The notes: generated by a model from the sequence alone, not told the origin. A DNA stretch of 64,000 nucleotides from Acinetobacter sp. ANC 7912 (GCF_039862785.1 NZ_CP156795.1:496001-560000); one strand, 5' to 3'. Shown: positions 35,749-46,445, counted from the stretch's first letter. Numbers and translations are program-made.

Positions 35749-36390
35749 ATGAATCGAGTGAGTCGTATGAATCCATGTTTATTTATCTCTGCCTTGATGA
35801 TGGCAGGGATGAGTAGCATGCCTGTCTCTGCAACTCCTACGGGTTATGTGATGGATGTACAGATGGTACCGGCTATTTGTAGTCTTTATCCTGAATATGC
35901 AAAAAAACGTAAATGTCTAGAAGGTTATTCTCTGAACATTACAGGACTGTTTCCGGAAAATCCGCAAGGCAACTGTATTACCAATAGTTCTGCAAAATTA
36001 TCGCCGTTGCAGGCCAAGGTGGTCGCACGGGTGATGCCCGATGAAAACTCCCGTACCGCACTTTGGCATCATATCGGTGGCTGCCTGCCGATGAATGCCA
36101 GCCAGTATTTCCGCACCATTATCAATTATGCAGACCGCTTGAAAGTCCCGCATGAGCTGACCGATCAGGAAAATTTGACCATGTCGATGGAAACCTTGCG
36201 GGCAAAATTCTTAAAAATAAATCCACAATTGCCGGCCAATGCAATCCGCTTTAACTGCTCAGGACTGCACAGCAAAAGCCTGCTGACCGCGGTCAAAGTC
36301 TGCTATTACAGCAATGGTCAATACAAGAACTGTCCCGCAAATATTGTCAATACCTGCCCACATACGCTCACAATTAAAGGTACTTACTGA
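35749..36390 (+). CDS. RNase T2-like protein lacking catalytic histidines
   Basis: The 213-residue secreted protein (signal peptide to about residue 28) follows the RNase T2/RNase I pattern: TGYVMDVQMVPAIC, SLNITGLFP (61-69), ALWHHIGGC (104-112) and IRFNCSG. In active enzymes the first block reads like FLTVHGLWP and the second like YAKHGAC. Here Thr65 and Ile109 occupy the histidine positions, so it is probably not an RNase. Cysteine spacing is kept, so the fold is likely intact. It follows slt after 35 bp and may be co-transcribed. Confidence 0.7.
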   Translation: MNRVSRMNPCLFISALMMAGMSSMPVSATPTGYVMDVQMVPAICSLYPEYAKKRKCLEGYSLNITGLFPENPQGNCITNSSAKLSPLQAKVVARVMPDENSRTALWHHIGGCLPMNASQYFRTIINYADRLKVPHELTDQENLTMSMETLRAKFLKINPQLPANAIRFNCSGLHSKSLLTAVKVCYYSNGQYKNCPANIVNTCPHTLTIKGTY

Positions 36391-36560
36391 GCTTTTCAAC
36401 AGAATTAATTTATATTTCCTATCAGACTTTTGTTGGAATTGATGCGCTTTTGAATGCATCCGGCTCAGGATTGGAGTACAATCTTTGCCGTTTATGATTA
36501 TTAAGATTAGATAGAACAGCTATTTAATCATTATGACGATCCTCAATTGGAGATAATTAC

Positions 36561-37547
36561 ATGAAGCAACCTGTTCGCGTTGCCGTTACTGGCGCTGCTG
36601 GTCAAATTGGTTACAGTCTATTATTCCGTATCGCTAGCGGTGAAATGTTGGGTAAAGACCAACCAGTTATTCTTCAATTATTAGAAATCCCTGTTGAGAA
36701 AGCTCAACAAGCGCTGAAAGGCGTAATGATGGAATTAGACGACTGTGCTTTCCCATTATTGGCAGGCATGATCGGTACTGATGATCCTAAAGTTGCTTTC
36801 AAAGACGCTGACTACGCTTTATTAGTTGGTTCACGTCCACGTGGTCCTGGTATGGAACGTGCTGACCTTCTTAAAGTAAACGGCGAAATCTTCATTGGCC
36901 AAGGTCAAGCACTGAACGAAGTTGCTAGCCGTGACGTTAAAGTTCTTGTTGTAGGTAACCCTGCAAACACTAACGCTTACATTGCAATGAAATCTGCTCC
37001 AGATCTTCCAGCGAAAAACTTCACAGCAATGTTACGTCTTGACCACAACCGTGCGTTGACTCAACTTGCTCAAAAAGCTGGCGTTGCAGTTTCTGACATC
37101 GAACACATGACTGTTTGGGGTAACCACTCTCCAACAATGTATGCTGACTACCGTTTTGCAACTGTAAACGGCGAAAGCTTAAAAGACAAAATCAACGATG
37201 CTGAATGGAACAAAGACGTATTCCTTCCAACAGTTGGTAAACGTGGTGCTGCGATCATCGAAGCACGTGGCCTGTCTTCTGCTGCTTCTGCTGCAAACGC
37301 TGCAATCGACCATATGCGCGATTGGGCTCTTGGCACAAACGGCAAATGGGTAACTATGGGTATTCCTTCTGACGGTTCTTATGGTATCCCTGAAGGTGTG
37401 ATGTTCGGTTTCCCTGTAACTACTGAAAATGGCGAATACAAGATCGTTCAAGGTCTTGAAATCGACGAATTCAGCCAAGAACGTATCAACAAAACATTGA
37501 ACGAACTTGAAGAAGAACGTGCTGCAATCGCAGACATGTTGAAATAA
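36561..37547 (+). CDS. mdh: Malate dehydrogenase
   Basis: The 328-residue enzyme converts malate to oxaloacetate in the TCA cycle. It has the NAD motif TGAAGQIG (10-17), the Arg pair [21 protein letters not shown] and the catalytic His in [10 protein letters not shown]. Codon use is more biased than in neighbouring genes, fitting high expression. Its terminator (AAAAAGCACTCC, loop ATTC, GGGGTGCTTTTT) is split by IS4 copy 2. Confidence 0.96.
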   Translation: MKQPVRVAVTGAAGQIGYSLLFRIASGEMLGKDQPVILQLLEIPVEKAQQALKGVMMELDDCAFPLLAGMIGTDDPKVAFKDADYALLVGSRPRGPGMERADLLKVNGEIFIGQGQALNEVASRDVKVLVVGNPANTNAYIAMKSAPDLPAKNFTAMLRLDHNRALTQLAQKAGVAVSDIEHMTVWGNHSPTMYADYRFATVNGESLKDKINDAEWNKDVFLPTVGKRGAAIIEARGLSSAASAANAAIDHMRDWALGTNGKWVTMGIPSDGSYGIPEGVMFGFPVTTENGEYKIVQGLEIDEFSQERINKTLNELEEERAAIADMLK

Positions 37548-37591
37548 TTTGATCTTCTAAGATTAAATTTGAAAAAGCACTCCATTCGGGG

Positions 37592-38984
37592 TAATGCCAG
37601 TCAGTTAAGAGATTGACTGGCATTTTTTTGGGTATTTCTGTGGTTTCCCTTTCACAACTCGTGGGTAGTTTCTACTTCTTTTTTTCGGTAAAACATACCT
37701 TTTAGATTTTTCCATTAAACTTTCTAGATGTTTAGGCAAATTGCCTGCGGAAGCCAAAGAATCAAACTTCAATAGGTTAAGGATAGCAATAGAGGTAATA
37801 TGAAAGCTCATTCTCAAAGGACTGACTTTTGCACGTTGAGCCATATATTTCATTTGTCTTCTTAGAATATTATAGGCAATAAAGACTCCCCATAACTCTT
37901 GATAAATCAAGGTAGGTTGTTTACTCCTTAAATGCTTCCCTTCCTGTAAGTTACTCTTGATTTCTCGGTAACACATTTCTATTTCCCAACGCTGGGCATA
38001 GAGTTTTGCTAAAGCTAATAATGGATATCTCTTTGAATCTATTAGTGAAGTGATATAACGTCTAATCTTACCTGCCTGCTCAACCTCAATGAGACGTGCT
38101 TCCCAATAATCTCCTAAGGCTGGATTAAGTTTTTTAGCTCTTGTTGATATCGGCATTCTAATATGAAAGTCATGTTGCGAATTACGCTCCACAATCTCAT
38201 ACCGTAAATTATCTTTTGCACGCATAAGCCAATGACTTTCTTCTGCACGTTTTTGCCACCCGATGAGAAAATCTGCAGAGAAATAGGCTCGATCAAATAG
38301 GGTAATACTGTGTGAACAAGGAGATAATTGGCTTGCCAGTGTGAGTTCACCTTGATCCATACTGCCTATTTGAGCATCTATAATTTCATGGGTCGCGGTA
38401 TTTACTAAGCAGGTTGCTCTCACTTGTGGATAAGGAGCATCAGCAGTTTTTCCTTTAGATGAACCAAAGTGTGCAAAATTCTCATCTGTATAAGGCATAG
38501 ACCAAACAACACCATCAACAGCGCACACACTCAGACCGTGAAAGTTTGAGTATTGCTGCTGAGATTCTTCAAACCAGGCTTGGCTAAGTAAAGAAAATAG
38601 CGCATTTAAAGGTTCTGATCCTAAACGTTGTCGTGCTTGTACTACTGCGCTAGGAACACAATATTCTGTTGTACCAAATACAAGTTTTAGTTGTTCTACG
38701 ACATATCCGATAGGTTGATTTCGAAATAAAGCGAGTCCAATGACAAGCCATACCACATGTTCAGCGGGTAACTTCCTTCTTCTAATTGATGCCTTACCTG
38801 TTTGATTCAGACTTTCCTCAATCCAGTTGAAATCAATAAATTCACTAAAATGGCTAAGTGAAGGTAAAGAATGTTGAAGGGTGCAATCTAAATTTTCAGA
38901 TAAAGTCATAAAAAAAAATGAGCGTATTTACATACACTCATTTTTACTACATTTTACTAATATTTGCTTAACTGACTGGCATTA
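37592..38984 (-). mobile_element. IS4-family element, copy 2 (1393 bp)
   Basis: It has the same terminal repeats as copy 1 but lies in the opposite direction. A 12-bp target duplication, CTCCATTCGGGG, flanks it (37580-37591 and 38985-38996). Removing it restores the mdh terminator; the duplicated bases are the four top stem pairs plus the ATTC loop, so the insertion is centred on the hairpin dyad, as in copy 1. Confidence 0.93.
37605..38909 (-). CDS. IS4-family transposase, copy 2
   Basis: The 434-residue protein shares the DDE and YREK motifs of copy 1. The A run near its 3' end is one base longer (seven against six), which shifts the last residues to KKCQSIS. One other difference is visible (Gly in place of Glu in RLxSEP). 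Near-identity indicates recent transposition. Confidence 0.93.
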   Translation of the reverse strand: MTLSENLDCTLQHSLPSLSHFSEFIDFNWIEESLNQTGKASIRRRKLPAEHVVWLVIGLALFRNQPIGYVVEQLKLVFGTTEYCVPSAVVQARQRLGSEPLNALFSLLSQAWFEESQQQYSNFHGLSVCAVDGVVWSMPYTDENFAHFGSSKGKTADAPYPQVRATCLVNTATHEIIDAQIGSMDQGELTLASQLSPCSHSITLFDRAYFSADFLIGWQKRAEESHWLMRAKDNLRYEIVERNSQHDFHIRMPISTRAKKLNPALGDYWEARLIEVEQAGKIRRYITSLIDSKRYPLLALAKLYAQRWEIEMCYREIKSNLQEGKHLRSKQPTLIYQELWGVFIAYNILRRQMKYMAQRAKVSPLRMSFHITSIAILNLLKFDSLASAGNLPKHLESLMEKSKRYVLPKKRSRNYPRVVKGKPQKYPKKCQSIS

Positions 38985-39125
38985 CTCCATTCGGGGTGCT
39001 TTTTTTATGGGAAAATTTTGATACAGAACAAAAAATAACACGCTGTCAAACAGTGATAACTGAACTTTAAAGATAAGTCGTCTAATTTATAAACAGAATC
39101 ATCACACTAGAGGGGAGGGACTGAG

Positions 39126-39398
39126 ATGTTAGAGCAGAGACCTACCATGGAACTATTCTTTGAGCAGCTTGGTTTGGACTCAAGCCCGGAAGCTATTGAG
39201 GAATTTATCAAAACCCATCAGATCGGTATGGATGTTCCCTTGCATAAAGCGCCGTTCTGGACCAAGGCACAACATGATTTCCTGATCGGACATTGGAAGG
39301 AGGATGACGATTGGGCGATTTTTGTGGATGTACTTAACGAACAACTACATATCGAAGCAGAAGGCGCTGGTGAATGCGAGCTGCCAACCGCAAAATAG
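39126..39398 (+). CDS. DUF2789 protein, paralogue 1
   Basis: The 90-residue protein has the family pattern: MELFFEQLGL at the start, a helix IEEFIKTHQI, PFWTKAQHDFL and an acidic end (DDDWAIFVDVLNEQLH). DUF2789 proteins are small and acidic and often sit in tandem; function unknown. GGGAGGG lies before the ATG. Confidence 0.85.
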   Translation: MLEQRPTMELFFEQLGLDSSPEAIEEFIKTHQIGMDVPLHKAPFWTKAQHDFLIGHWKEDDDWAIFVDVLNEQLHIEAEGAGECELPTAK

Positions 39399-39455
39399 AG
39401 CTAATATTTTTCTATAAGTAAGAATGAAATAAATCAAAAATGGAGTAGATGAGTA

Positions 39456-39713
39456 GTGTTAGAACAACCAGTGACTTTAGAATTATTATTCGAACAATTA
39501 GGCCTGCCAGCTGATGAAAAAGCAATTGAGGAATTTACTCGTAATCATCAGCTGCCAGCAGAGGTAATTTTGCCAGATGCAGATTTCTGGAGCGATGGAC
39601 AGAGTACATTTCTGCGTGAACATTGGCAGCAGGATGATGAATGGATTGTCGTGATTGACAAGCTCAATCAGCTTCTCCATGTAGAAAGTGATAAACAGCA
39701 AACCACGGCCTAG
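39456..39713 (+). CDS. DUF2789 protein, paralogue 2
   Basis: The 85-residue paralogue (LELLFEQLGL, FWSDGQSTFLREHW, DDEWIVVIDKLNQLLH) starts with GTG at 39456; GGAG lies about 10 nt upstream. It follows paralogue 1 after 57 bp. A terminator-like hairpin (AAACCT...AGGTTT, 39740-39768) follows. Confidence 0.8.
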   Translation: MLEQPVTLELLFEQLGLPADEKAIEEFTRNHQLPAEVILPDADFWSDGQSTFLREHWQQDDEWIVVIDKLNQLLHVESDKQQTTA

Positions 39714-39739
39714 ATCACTTTTATACAAAAAGACACAAC

Positions 39740-39770
39740 AAAACCTGGTCATATGACTAGGTTTTTTTTG
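39740..39770 (+). terminator. Terminator after DUF2789 paralogue 2
   Basis: AAACCTGGTCATATGACTAGGTTT-type near-palindrome followed by eight T. Confidence 0.7.
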
Positions 39771-39834
39771 CGTTCTCATATAAGTTAGTTGTATAACCAA
39801 TTACAATATATTTGATAAATATAAGGAGGGCGAG

Positions 39835-40152
39835 ATGCTCGGAATGAATCAACCATCCTTAGAAATGTTGTTTTCCCAGCTGGGTTTGCCAAGTAGCCCG
39901 GCTGCAATTGAACTTTATGTCCGTACTCATCAGTTGCCTGCCGAACTTTCCCTGCATGATGCACCTTTCTGGAATAAGGCACAGCGCTCTTTGTTAATCA
40001 GCCATCTGGTGCAGGATGATGACTGGGCCATCTGGGTCGACGAACTGAATCAGCAACTGCATATGGATGCCTATCGCCGTCGTTTGGGACAAATCCCGCC
40101 ACTGAAACATCAACATAAAAAAGTCATAATGATGAGGCTTTTTTATGGGTGA
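39835..40152 (+). CDS. DUF2789 protein, paralogue 3
   Basis: The third paralogue (105 residues: LEMLFSQLGL, FWNKAQRSLLISHL, DDDWAIWVDELNQQLH) has a strong AAGGAGG before ATG at 39835. Its last 27 residues are basic and unlike the other two copies. It forms a transcription unit separate from paralogues 1 and 2 because a terminator lies between. Confidence 0.82.
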   Translation: MLGMNQPSLEMLFSQLGLPSSPAAIELYVRTHQLPAELSLHDAPFWNKAQRSLLISHLVQDDDWAIWVDELNQQLHMDAYRRRLGQIPPLKHQHKKVIMMRLFYG

Positions 40153-40164
40153 ATTCTCTGTTGA

Positions 40165-40692
40165 TTAATGCATGCGGCTACGCAGCAGTTTGATAAACCA
40201 GTCCAGTTTGCGGTAATCATCAAAAGCTGGATGTTGATGCACCAACTCCAGATCAAACGCTGGAGTTTTACTGTATTTATTTAACCAGTGACGGGTCAGA
40301 GCAGGTTCTTTCTTGCTGGCGGAGGCATAGGCCAGGAAGAAATAAATATCCGCATTTTCATAGTTGGTCATGGGTTTCAGGATTTGCTGGGTAATGAGGG
40401 CAAAACGATCTTCTTTGGTGAGTTCAAAGTAGATCATATAAGCCTTGGCCAAGTGCAGCGACAAGTTGATATATAGCTGCAGCGGCATTTCTTCAAATTC
40501 AACCCGTCCCTGTTCCAGCAGCACAATCGCTTCCTGTAGGAAATGCATCTGTTCCTGACGTACCTGACTGATGGTCACCAGTTGCAGGCGAAGATCCGCG
40601 CGTTCAAGCGCCAACTCGGGCGTGTTGCCATTTAAAAATAGCTGATCCGTCTCACCAATACGGGCGATGATCTCTTTGGTGGTTGCTGGCAT
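40165..40692 (-). CDS. Helical protein of unknown function
   Basis: The 175-residue all-helical soluble protein has a tetratricopeptide-like pattern of amphipathic helices (YINLSLHLAKAYMIYFEL, YFFLAYASASKKEP). No catalytic motif or signal peptide is evident. It follows the oxygenase gene after about 60 bp on the same strand. Confidence 0.55.
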   Translation of the reverse strand: MPATTKEIIARIGETDQLFLNGNTPELALERADLRLQLVTISQVRQEQMHFLQEAIVLLEQGRVEFEEMPLQLYINLSLHLAKAYMIYFELTKEDRFALITQQILKPMTNYENADIYFFLAYASASKKEPALTRHWLNKYSKTPAFDLELVHQHPAFDDYRKLDWFIKLLRSRMH

Positions 40693-40754
40693 GAACGCAG
40701 TCCTCTTTTCTCAATAATTGCTATATGAGGCTAAAAATAGAAATTTAAAGTTTT

Positions 40755-41357
40755 CTAGATCAGCTGGGCATCGGAACGCAGCCATGCAGTAATTGATAGG
40801 CGCTGGTGCTTGGCTTTTTGCACTTCATGCAGCAGGTCACTCTGGAACATGGCAATACGGTTCGGTTTTGGCTGCAGGGTATGCCATTTGTCATTTTTAT
40901 CCTGTAAATGCAGCTCGCCGCCCCAGTCGTCCTGCCATTCATTATGCAGGTAATAAACCGCAGAAATCATGCGGCCATTTTTGCCTTGCGGATTATCGCG
41001 ATGCAGGGCATAGAATTCACCGGCGTTATAGCAGGCAAAATGTGCCTCGACATCTTTAATACCTAAGAAAAAAGCCCGGTTCAGTTCCTGAGCCAGTACA
41101 TGCAGAGTTTGTACATGCTGTTGAGATACTTCCAGATCTTCGTTCAGCCACAGGATATGATCACTACGGATATTACTGACTACTCCATTTTGAATTGCCG
41201 CATTACGGAAACGGTTCAGGTTGCTGGTACATTCCTCTATCAGCTGTTCAACATAGTCCTGGTCATATGCATTGTCGATAATACTGAAACCGTGTTGATC
41301 CAGATCATCAAGAATCTGATCAACTGACCATGTAGTAGGGAGTTGAACTGCTTCCAT
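40755..41357 (-). CDS. 2-oxoglutarate/Fe(II)-dependent oxygenase
   Basis: The 200-residue protein has the iron triad His119-x-Asp121 (YALHRDN) and His177 (LLHEV), with Arg185 as the 2-oxoglutarate contact. The pattern YNAGEFYALHRD and VYYLHNEWQDDWGGELHL is like the PiuC/P4H-type family, which hydroxylate proteins or siderophore-linked targets. The substrate here is unknown. Confidence 0.85.
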   Translation of the reverse strand: MEAVQLPTTWSVDQILDDLDQHGFSIIDNAYDQDYVEQLIEECTSNLNRFRNAAIQNGVVSNIRSDHILWLNEDLEVSQQHVQTLHVLAQELNRAFFLGIKDVEAHFACYNAGEFYALHRDNPQGKNGRMISAVYYLHNEWQDDWGGELHLQDKNDKWHTLQPKPNRIAMFQSDLLHEVQKAKHQRLSITAWLRSDAQLI

Positions 41358-41470
41358 AAAGACGCACCTAGAAGGTTAAATTAAAGTCGCGCTATTCTAT
41401 GTAAGAATCGTGTCTGAACGAAACTGTTTTTCATGTTAAAATAGCTGTTGATCTTAGGAATAATTGAAAC

Positions 41471-42328
41471 ATGAATTATCGTCACCACTTCCATGCAGGC
41501 AACTTTGCCGATGTCATGAAGCACGTTTTATTGCTTCAGATTTTGTCTCGCCTTAATCAGAAAGATAAGCCATATCGTTATATCGATACCCATGGCGGCG
41601 CAGGCAAATATGACTTGTCGACTCCTGAAGCCCAGAAGTCTGGTGAGTTTCTGAACGGCATCCACCGTTTGGTGAAACTGGATGATTCAGTGAAACGTAA
41701 TGCGCCTGAGGGTGTTCAGCAATATCTGAAAATTGTTGAAAAAATGCGTGAAAACTTTGGTAAAGGGGCATACCCAGGTTCACCTTGGTTTGCGCTTGAA
41801 GGCATGCGCGACATCGATAAGGCCACCATTTTCGAAATGCAGCGTGATGTATTCCAGCAGTTGCGTCATAACATTCATGACAAACGTGCCGGTCTGCATG
41901 AACGTGATGCTTACGAAGGTCTTTTAGCTGTCATTCCGCCGAAAGAAAAACGCGGTCTGGTGATGATTGACCCGCCGTATGAGCTGGAACGCAAAGACTT
42001 CCCGCAACTGGTGGACCTAATTGCCGCAGCTTATAAAAAATGGCCGACAGGCGTATTTGCGGTTTGGTATCCAATTAAAGACCGTGCCATGATCGAACGT
42101 TTTGAAAAACGTTTGTTCAAAACTGGTATTCGCCGTCAGCTGATCTGCGAAGTCTGTGTATGGCCAGATGATACGCCGGTTGGTTTGAATGGTTGTGGTC
42201 TGCTGGTGATTAACCCACCTTGGAAATTCTCTGAAGATGCAGACGAAGCGCTGCAATGGTTGTTCCCGCATCTGCGCATGCAGGAAACTGGCGGTCATGC
42301 CGCAGTTCGCTGGTTGGTTGGCGAATAA
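41471..42328 (+). CDS. rlmJ: 23S rRNA (adenine2030-N6)-methyltransferase RlmJ
   Basis: The 285-residue enzyme starts NYRHHFHAGNFADVMKH, the RlmJ hallmark, and has DPPYE (167-171), the N6-adenine methyltransferase catalytic motif. Length matches E. coli RlmJ (280). It is monocistronic or leads into pssA after about 50 bp. Confidence 0.95.
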   Translation: MNYRHHFHAGNFADVMKHVLLLQILSRLNQKDKPYRYIDTHGGAGKYDLSTPEAQKSGEFLNGIHRLVKLDDSVKRNAPEGVQQYLKIVEKMRENFGKGAYPGSPWFALEGMRDIDKATIFEMQRDVFQQLRHNIHDKRAGLHERDAYEGLLAVIPPKEKRGLVMIDPPYELERKDFPQLVDLIAAAYKKWPTGVFAVWYPIKDRAMIERFEKRLFKTGIRRQLICEVCVWPDDTPVGLNGCGLLVINPPWKFSEDADEALQWLFPHLRMQETGGHAAVRWLVGE

Positions 42329-42375
42329 TAAATAAGATAAAAATATTAGTTCATAGGTAGTATGGATCGACGATA

Positions 42376-43194
42376 ATGACAAATACACAAAAACCGGAAA
42401 GCGAATCTTCAAAAGACCTGCCATTTGATGGCATCACCTTTGAGGTGGAAGAAGAGGAGCATACTCAGGAAGGTCAACGAGTCAAACGTCGCGGCATCTA
42501 TCTGTGGCCAAACCTGATTACAACCGCTGCGTTGTTGTCAGGTTTCTACTCTATCATTGCCAGTATGAGTGGCGAATTCCAGCAAGCGATCTACGCCATT
42601 TTCCTGGCAGCGCTGTTCGATGGTTTGGATGGCCGTGTGGCGCGTGCCATAGGTGCACAAAGTCCGTTTGGTGAACAGTTTGACTCACTGTCTGATATGC
42701 TGGCATTCGGTGTTGCACCAGCGATCCTGATGTATAGCTGGGGTTTAAGTGATCTTGGTCGTATCGGTCTGGCTGCCTGCTTTGTCTATACCGCCTGTGC
42801 TGCTTTCCGTTTAGCACGCTTTAATGTGCAGATTGGCGTGGTCGATAAGCGCTATTTTATTGGGGTGGCAAGCCCATTAGCAGCAGTGATCATCATTTCA
42901 CTGGTCTGGGTCGGATTAGATTTTCCGGAAATCTTCGATATTAAAGATGGCGGAGTTCAGATCATAAATGCAGCGGCGATTGTGATTACCGGTTTGCTGA
43001 TGATCTCCAATATCAAATACTATTCATTTAAGACAGTGGAGCGTAAGCGGGTTCCATTCTTTGTCTTGCCGATCGCTGTATTTATCTTTGCAGCCATGAC
43101 TTACAACATTCCGGTGGGAATACTGGTAATTTCTGTGATCTACGCCTTGTCCGGTTTTGTCACAACCTTTCTGGCAAAAAAACAAGTGAGTTAG
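42376..43194 (+). CDS. pssA: CDP-diacylglycerol-serine O-phosphatidyltransferase
   Basis: The 272-residue membrane enzyme makes phosphatidylserine, precursor of phosphatidylethanolamine. The CDP-alcohol phosphotransferase motif runs from Asp82 to Asp107 (DGLDGRVARA then GEQFDSLSD), and the rest holds about eight membrane helices. An acidic N-terminal cytosolic segment of about 35 residues precedes the first helix. Confidence 0.93.
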   Translation: MTNTQKPESESSKDLPFDGITFEVEEEEHTQEGQRVKRRGIYLWPNLITTAALLSGFYSIIASMSGEFQQAIYAIFLAALFDGLDGRVARAIGAQSPFGEQFDSLSDMLAFGVAPAILMYSWGLSDLGRIGLAACFVYTACAAFRLARFNVQIGVVDKRYFIGVASPLAAVIIISLVWVGLDFPEIFDIKDGGVQIINAAAIVITGLLMISNIKYYSFKTVERKRVPFFVLPIAVFIFAAMTYNIPVGILVISVIYALSGFVTTFLAKKQVS

Positions 43195-43218
43195 CATGCA
43201 GAAAAAGGAGAGTCTGAT

Positions 43219-44295
43219 ATGTCGTTTCTTCAGGATTTTTTAGATCGTTCGAAACAACTCAATCAGACTCCTACTGCCCAGGTAGATTTAGCCTGCCATG
43301 GGCCCAATAAAAAATATAAATTTGTTCATCAACGACTCGTTATTCCTAACCTCTCTGCGCCTCTTTATTACTTCAATTTTTTCAGTATGATCGGCCAGCC
43401 GAATGTACCGATGCTGTGCAACCCAGATGCTATTCATACTGATGCCTTAGATACCACAACCGTAATTTGCAGTACTAGTCCACATATGGTCGGACAATTG
43501 AATCATTATTCCATTAAGCAAGAATGTCACTTTGAAAATTGTGATTTCAAATTTCATGAACGCGAGTTACTGACCGGGAATTTTCCGGAATTTCATTTTG
43601 TCCGGCAGGATGATGAGCTCAGTGTAGATTTAAAAATCCGGGCGATTGAGTTGATCACCCACTTTACCCAGTTGCGTTTTTCTCTGGCCGATTACTGGTC
43701 GATTCCATGCTGGTGTGAAGGCAAGATTCAATACAAGGATCAGCTTTATCAGATTGAAGGTCTAGGTAGTTTTGAATACGCACGCAGTTTTAAATTTCCC
43801 TATTTGCCTCTCGCTTTTCTAACTTATCAGATTATCAACCTGAGTCAGAGTCGGCAAATTATTCTGGTTCAGGTACGGGATAGTTTTAATCAGATCATTC
43901 AGTCACGAATTTATTATAAAGATCTGGAAAGTCAGCAAACTCAGATGTTGGATGAAAAGGTGATTTTTAAAGTGCATCGGGTATATCCGGGTGTAACCAC
44001 ACCAAATGGCCAGAAAATGTATCTGCCACGTGAATTTGAATGGCGCTGTGAAAGTAAAGAGGGTACACAAATTCGGATTCAAGGCCAAAGCCGTGGTGAT
44101 TTCAAATTTGGTCTCGGTGCAGGTTATGTCGGTAGTTTTAATTACCAGATCAAAATTAATGGTGAGGAAGAAAATGGGGAAGGGGGCTATATTGAATACA
44201 TTGATTGCCGACCTTTACGTTTCCAGGAACTGAGTAAAGAAGAAAAAATATTAAGTGGTGCGACGAATCCTGTGCCTTTTTTAGTCAAAAAATAA
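43219..44295 (+). CDS. Predicted AttH/DUF6670-like beta-barrel protein
   Basis: The 358-residue soluble protein has no signal peptide. It resembles a two-domain lipocalin-like fold of the AttH/hydroxyneurosporene-dehydratase group: an early CHGPNKKYKF segment, IEGLGSFEYARSFKFP in the middle, and GGYIEYIDCRPLRF near the end. I recall a DUF6670 family in Acinetobacter with this look, but cannot confirm membership. It begins 24 bp after pssA with AAGGAG and is likely co-transcribed, hinting at lipid metabolism. Confidence 0.55.
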   Translation: MSFLQDFLDRSKQLNQTPTAQVDLACHGPNKKYKFVHQRLVIPNLSAPLYYFNFFSMIGQPNVPMLCNPDAIHTDALDTTTVICSTSPHMVGQLNHYSIKQECHFENCDFKFHERELLTGNFPEFHFVRQDDELSVDLKIRAIELITHFTQLRFSLADYWSIPCWCEGKIQYKDQLYQIEGLGSFEYARSFKFPYLPLAFLTYQIINLSQSRQIILVQVRDSFNQIIQSRIYYKDLESQQTQMLDEKVIFKVHRVYPGVTTPNGQKMYLPREFEWRCESKEGTQIRIQGQSRGDFKFGLGAGYVGSFNYQIKINGEEENGEGGYIEYIDCRPLRFQELSKEEKILSGATNPVPFLVKK

Positions 44296-44355
44296 GAAAA
44301 ACCTGCTTTTCTGTAGAATAAATAAACAGATGGTAGATTTTATTAAAAATAGGGG

Positions 44356-44383
44356 TTGCGTGTGTTTGGATTTGCTCTATAAT
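44356..44383 (+). promoter_or_regulatory. rRNA operon promoter P1
   Basis: -35 TTGCGT (44356-44361), 16-bp spacer, -10 TATAAT (44378-44383). Confidence 0.65.
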
Positions 44384-44495
44384 GCACATCCATCGGCGGT
44401 GATGTTAATTAAAACTTCTGATAAAACAGTAACTTAGAATAAAATGGTTAAGTTGAGTTTTAGAAAGAAAGTTTAAAAATAATTTACATTACATG

Positions 44496-44523
44496 TTGAC
44501 TTTCATTTTAGAAAGCGTAATAT
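44496..44523 (+). promoter_or_regulatory. rRNA operon promoter P2
   Basis: -35 TTGACT (44496-44501), 16-bp spacer, -10 TAATAT (44518-44523), followed by a GC-rich start region. Confidence 0.7.
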
Positions 44524-44574
44524 AGCCGACCTAGCTTGATGCTGACGAAGCATGAAGACGATCATTAAGAGATT

Positions 44575-44606
44575 ATGAAGAACAACTTGTGTGGATTTTT
44601 ACCGGT
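44575..44606 (+). other. 16S precursor processing stem, left arm
   Basis: ATGAAGAACAACTTGTG and following bases pair nearly perfectly with 46288-46318 downstream of 16S, forming the long duplex that RNase III cuts. The leader from 44296 to 44733 holds no gene. Confidence 0.75.
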
Positions 44607-44733
44607 TGATCGATTGAATATATTTTCATTGATTAATGGTAGAAATTACTCGAAGTTTATTTGAGCGAATTTTTGTCAGTAATTGATGAGCCAGAATTAA
44701 GTACTTTGTCTTAACTAAAGTACAAAATGATTT

Positions 44734-46271
<1,538 letters not shown>

Positions 46272-46287
46272 ACGAAAGATTGACGAT

Positions 46288-46318
46288 CGGTAAGAATCCA
46301 CAACAAGTTGTTCTTCAT
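46288..46318 (+). other. 16S precursor processing stem, right arm
   Basis: It is complementary to 44575-44606 with a few mismatches. Confidence 0.75.
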
Positions 46319-46332
46319 GACGATGTATCTGA

Positions 46333-46409
<77 letters not shown>

Positions 46410-46445
46410 TGACATACTTTAGATACATTGACTTATTGATAAGCT

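Noticed and set aside
28940..38984. Composite transposon formed by two inverted IS4 copies
   Set aside because: Each copy has its own matching target duplication, so they are independent insertions.
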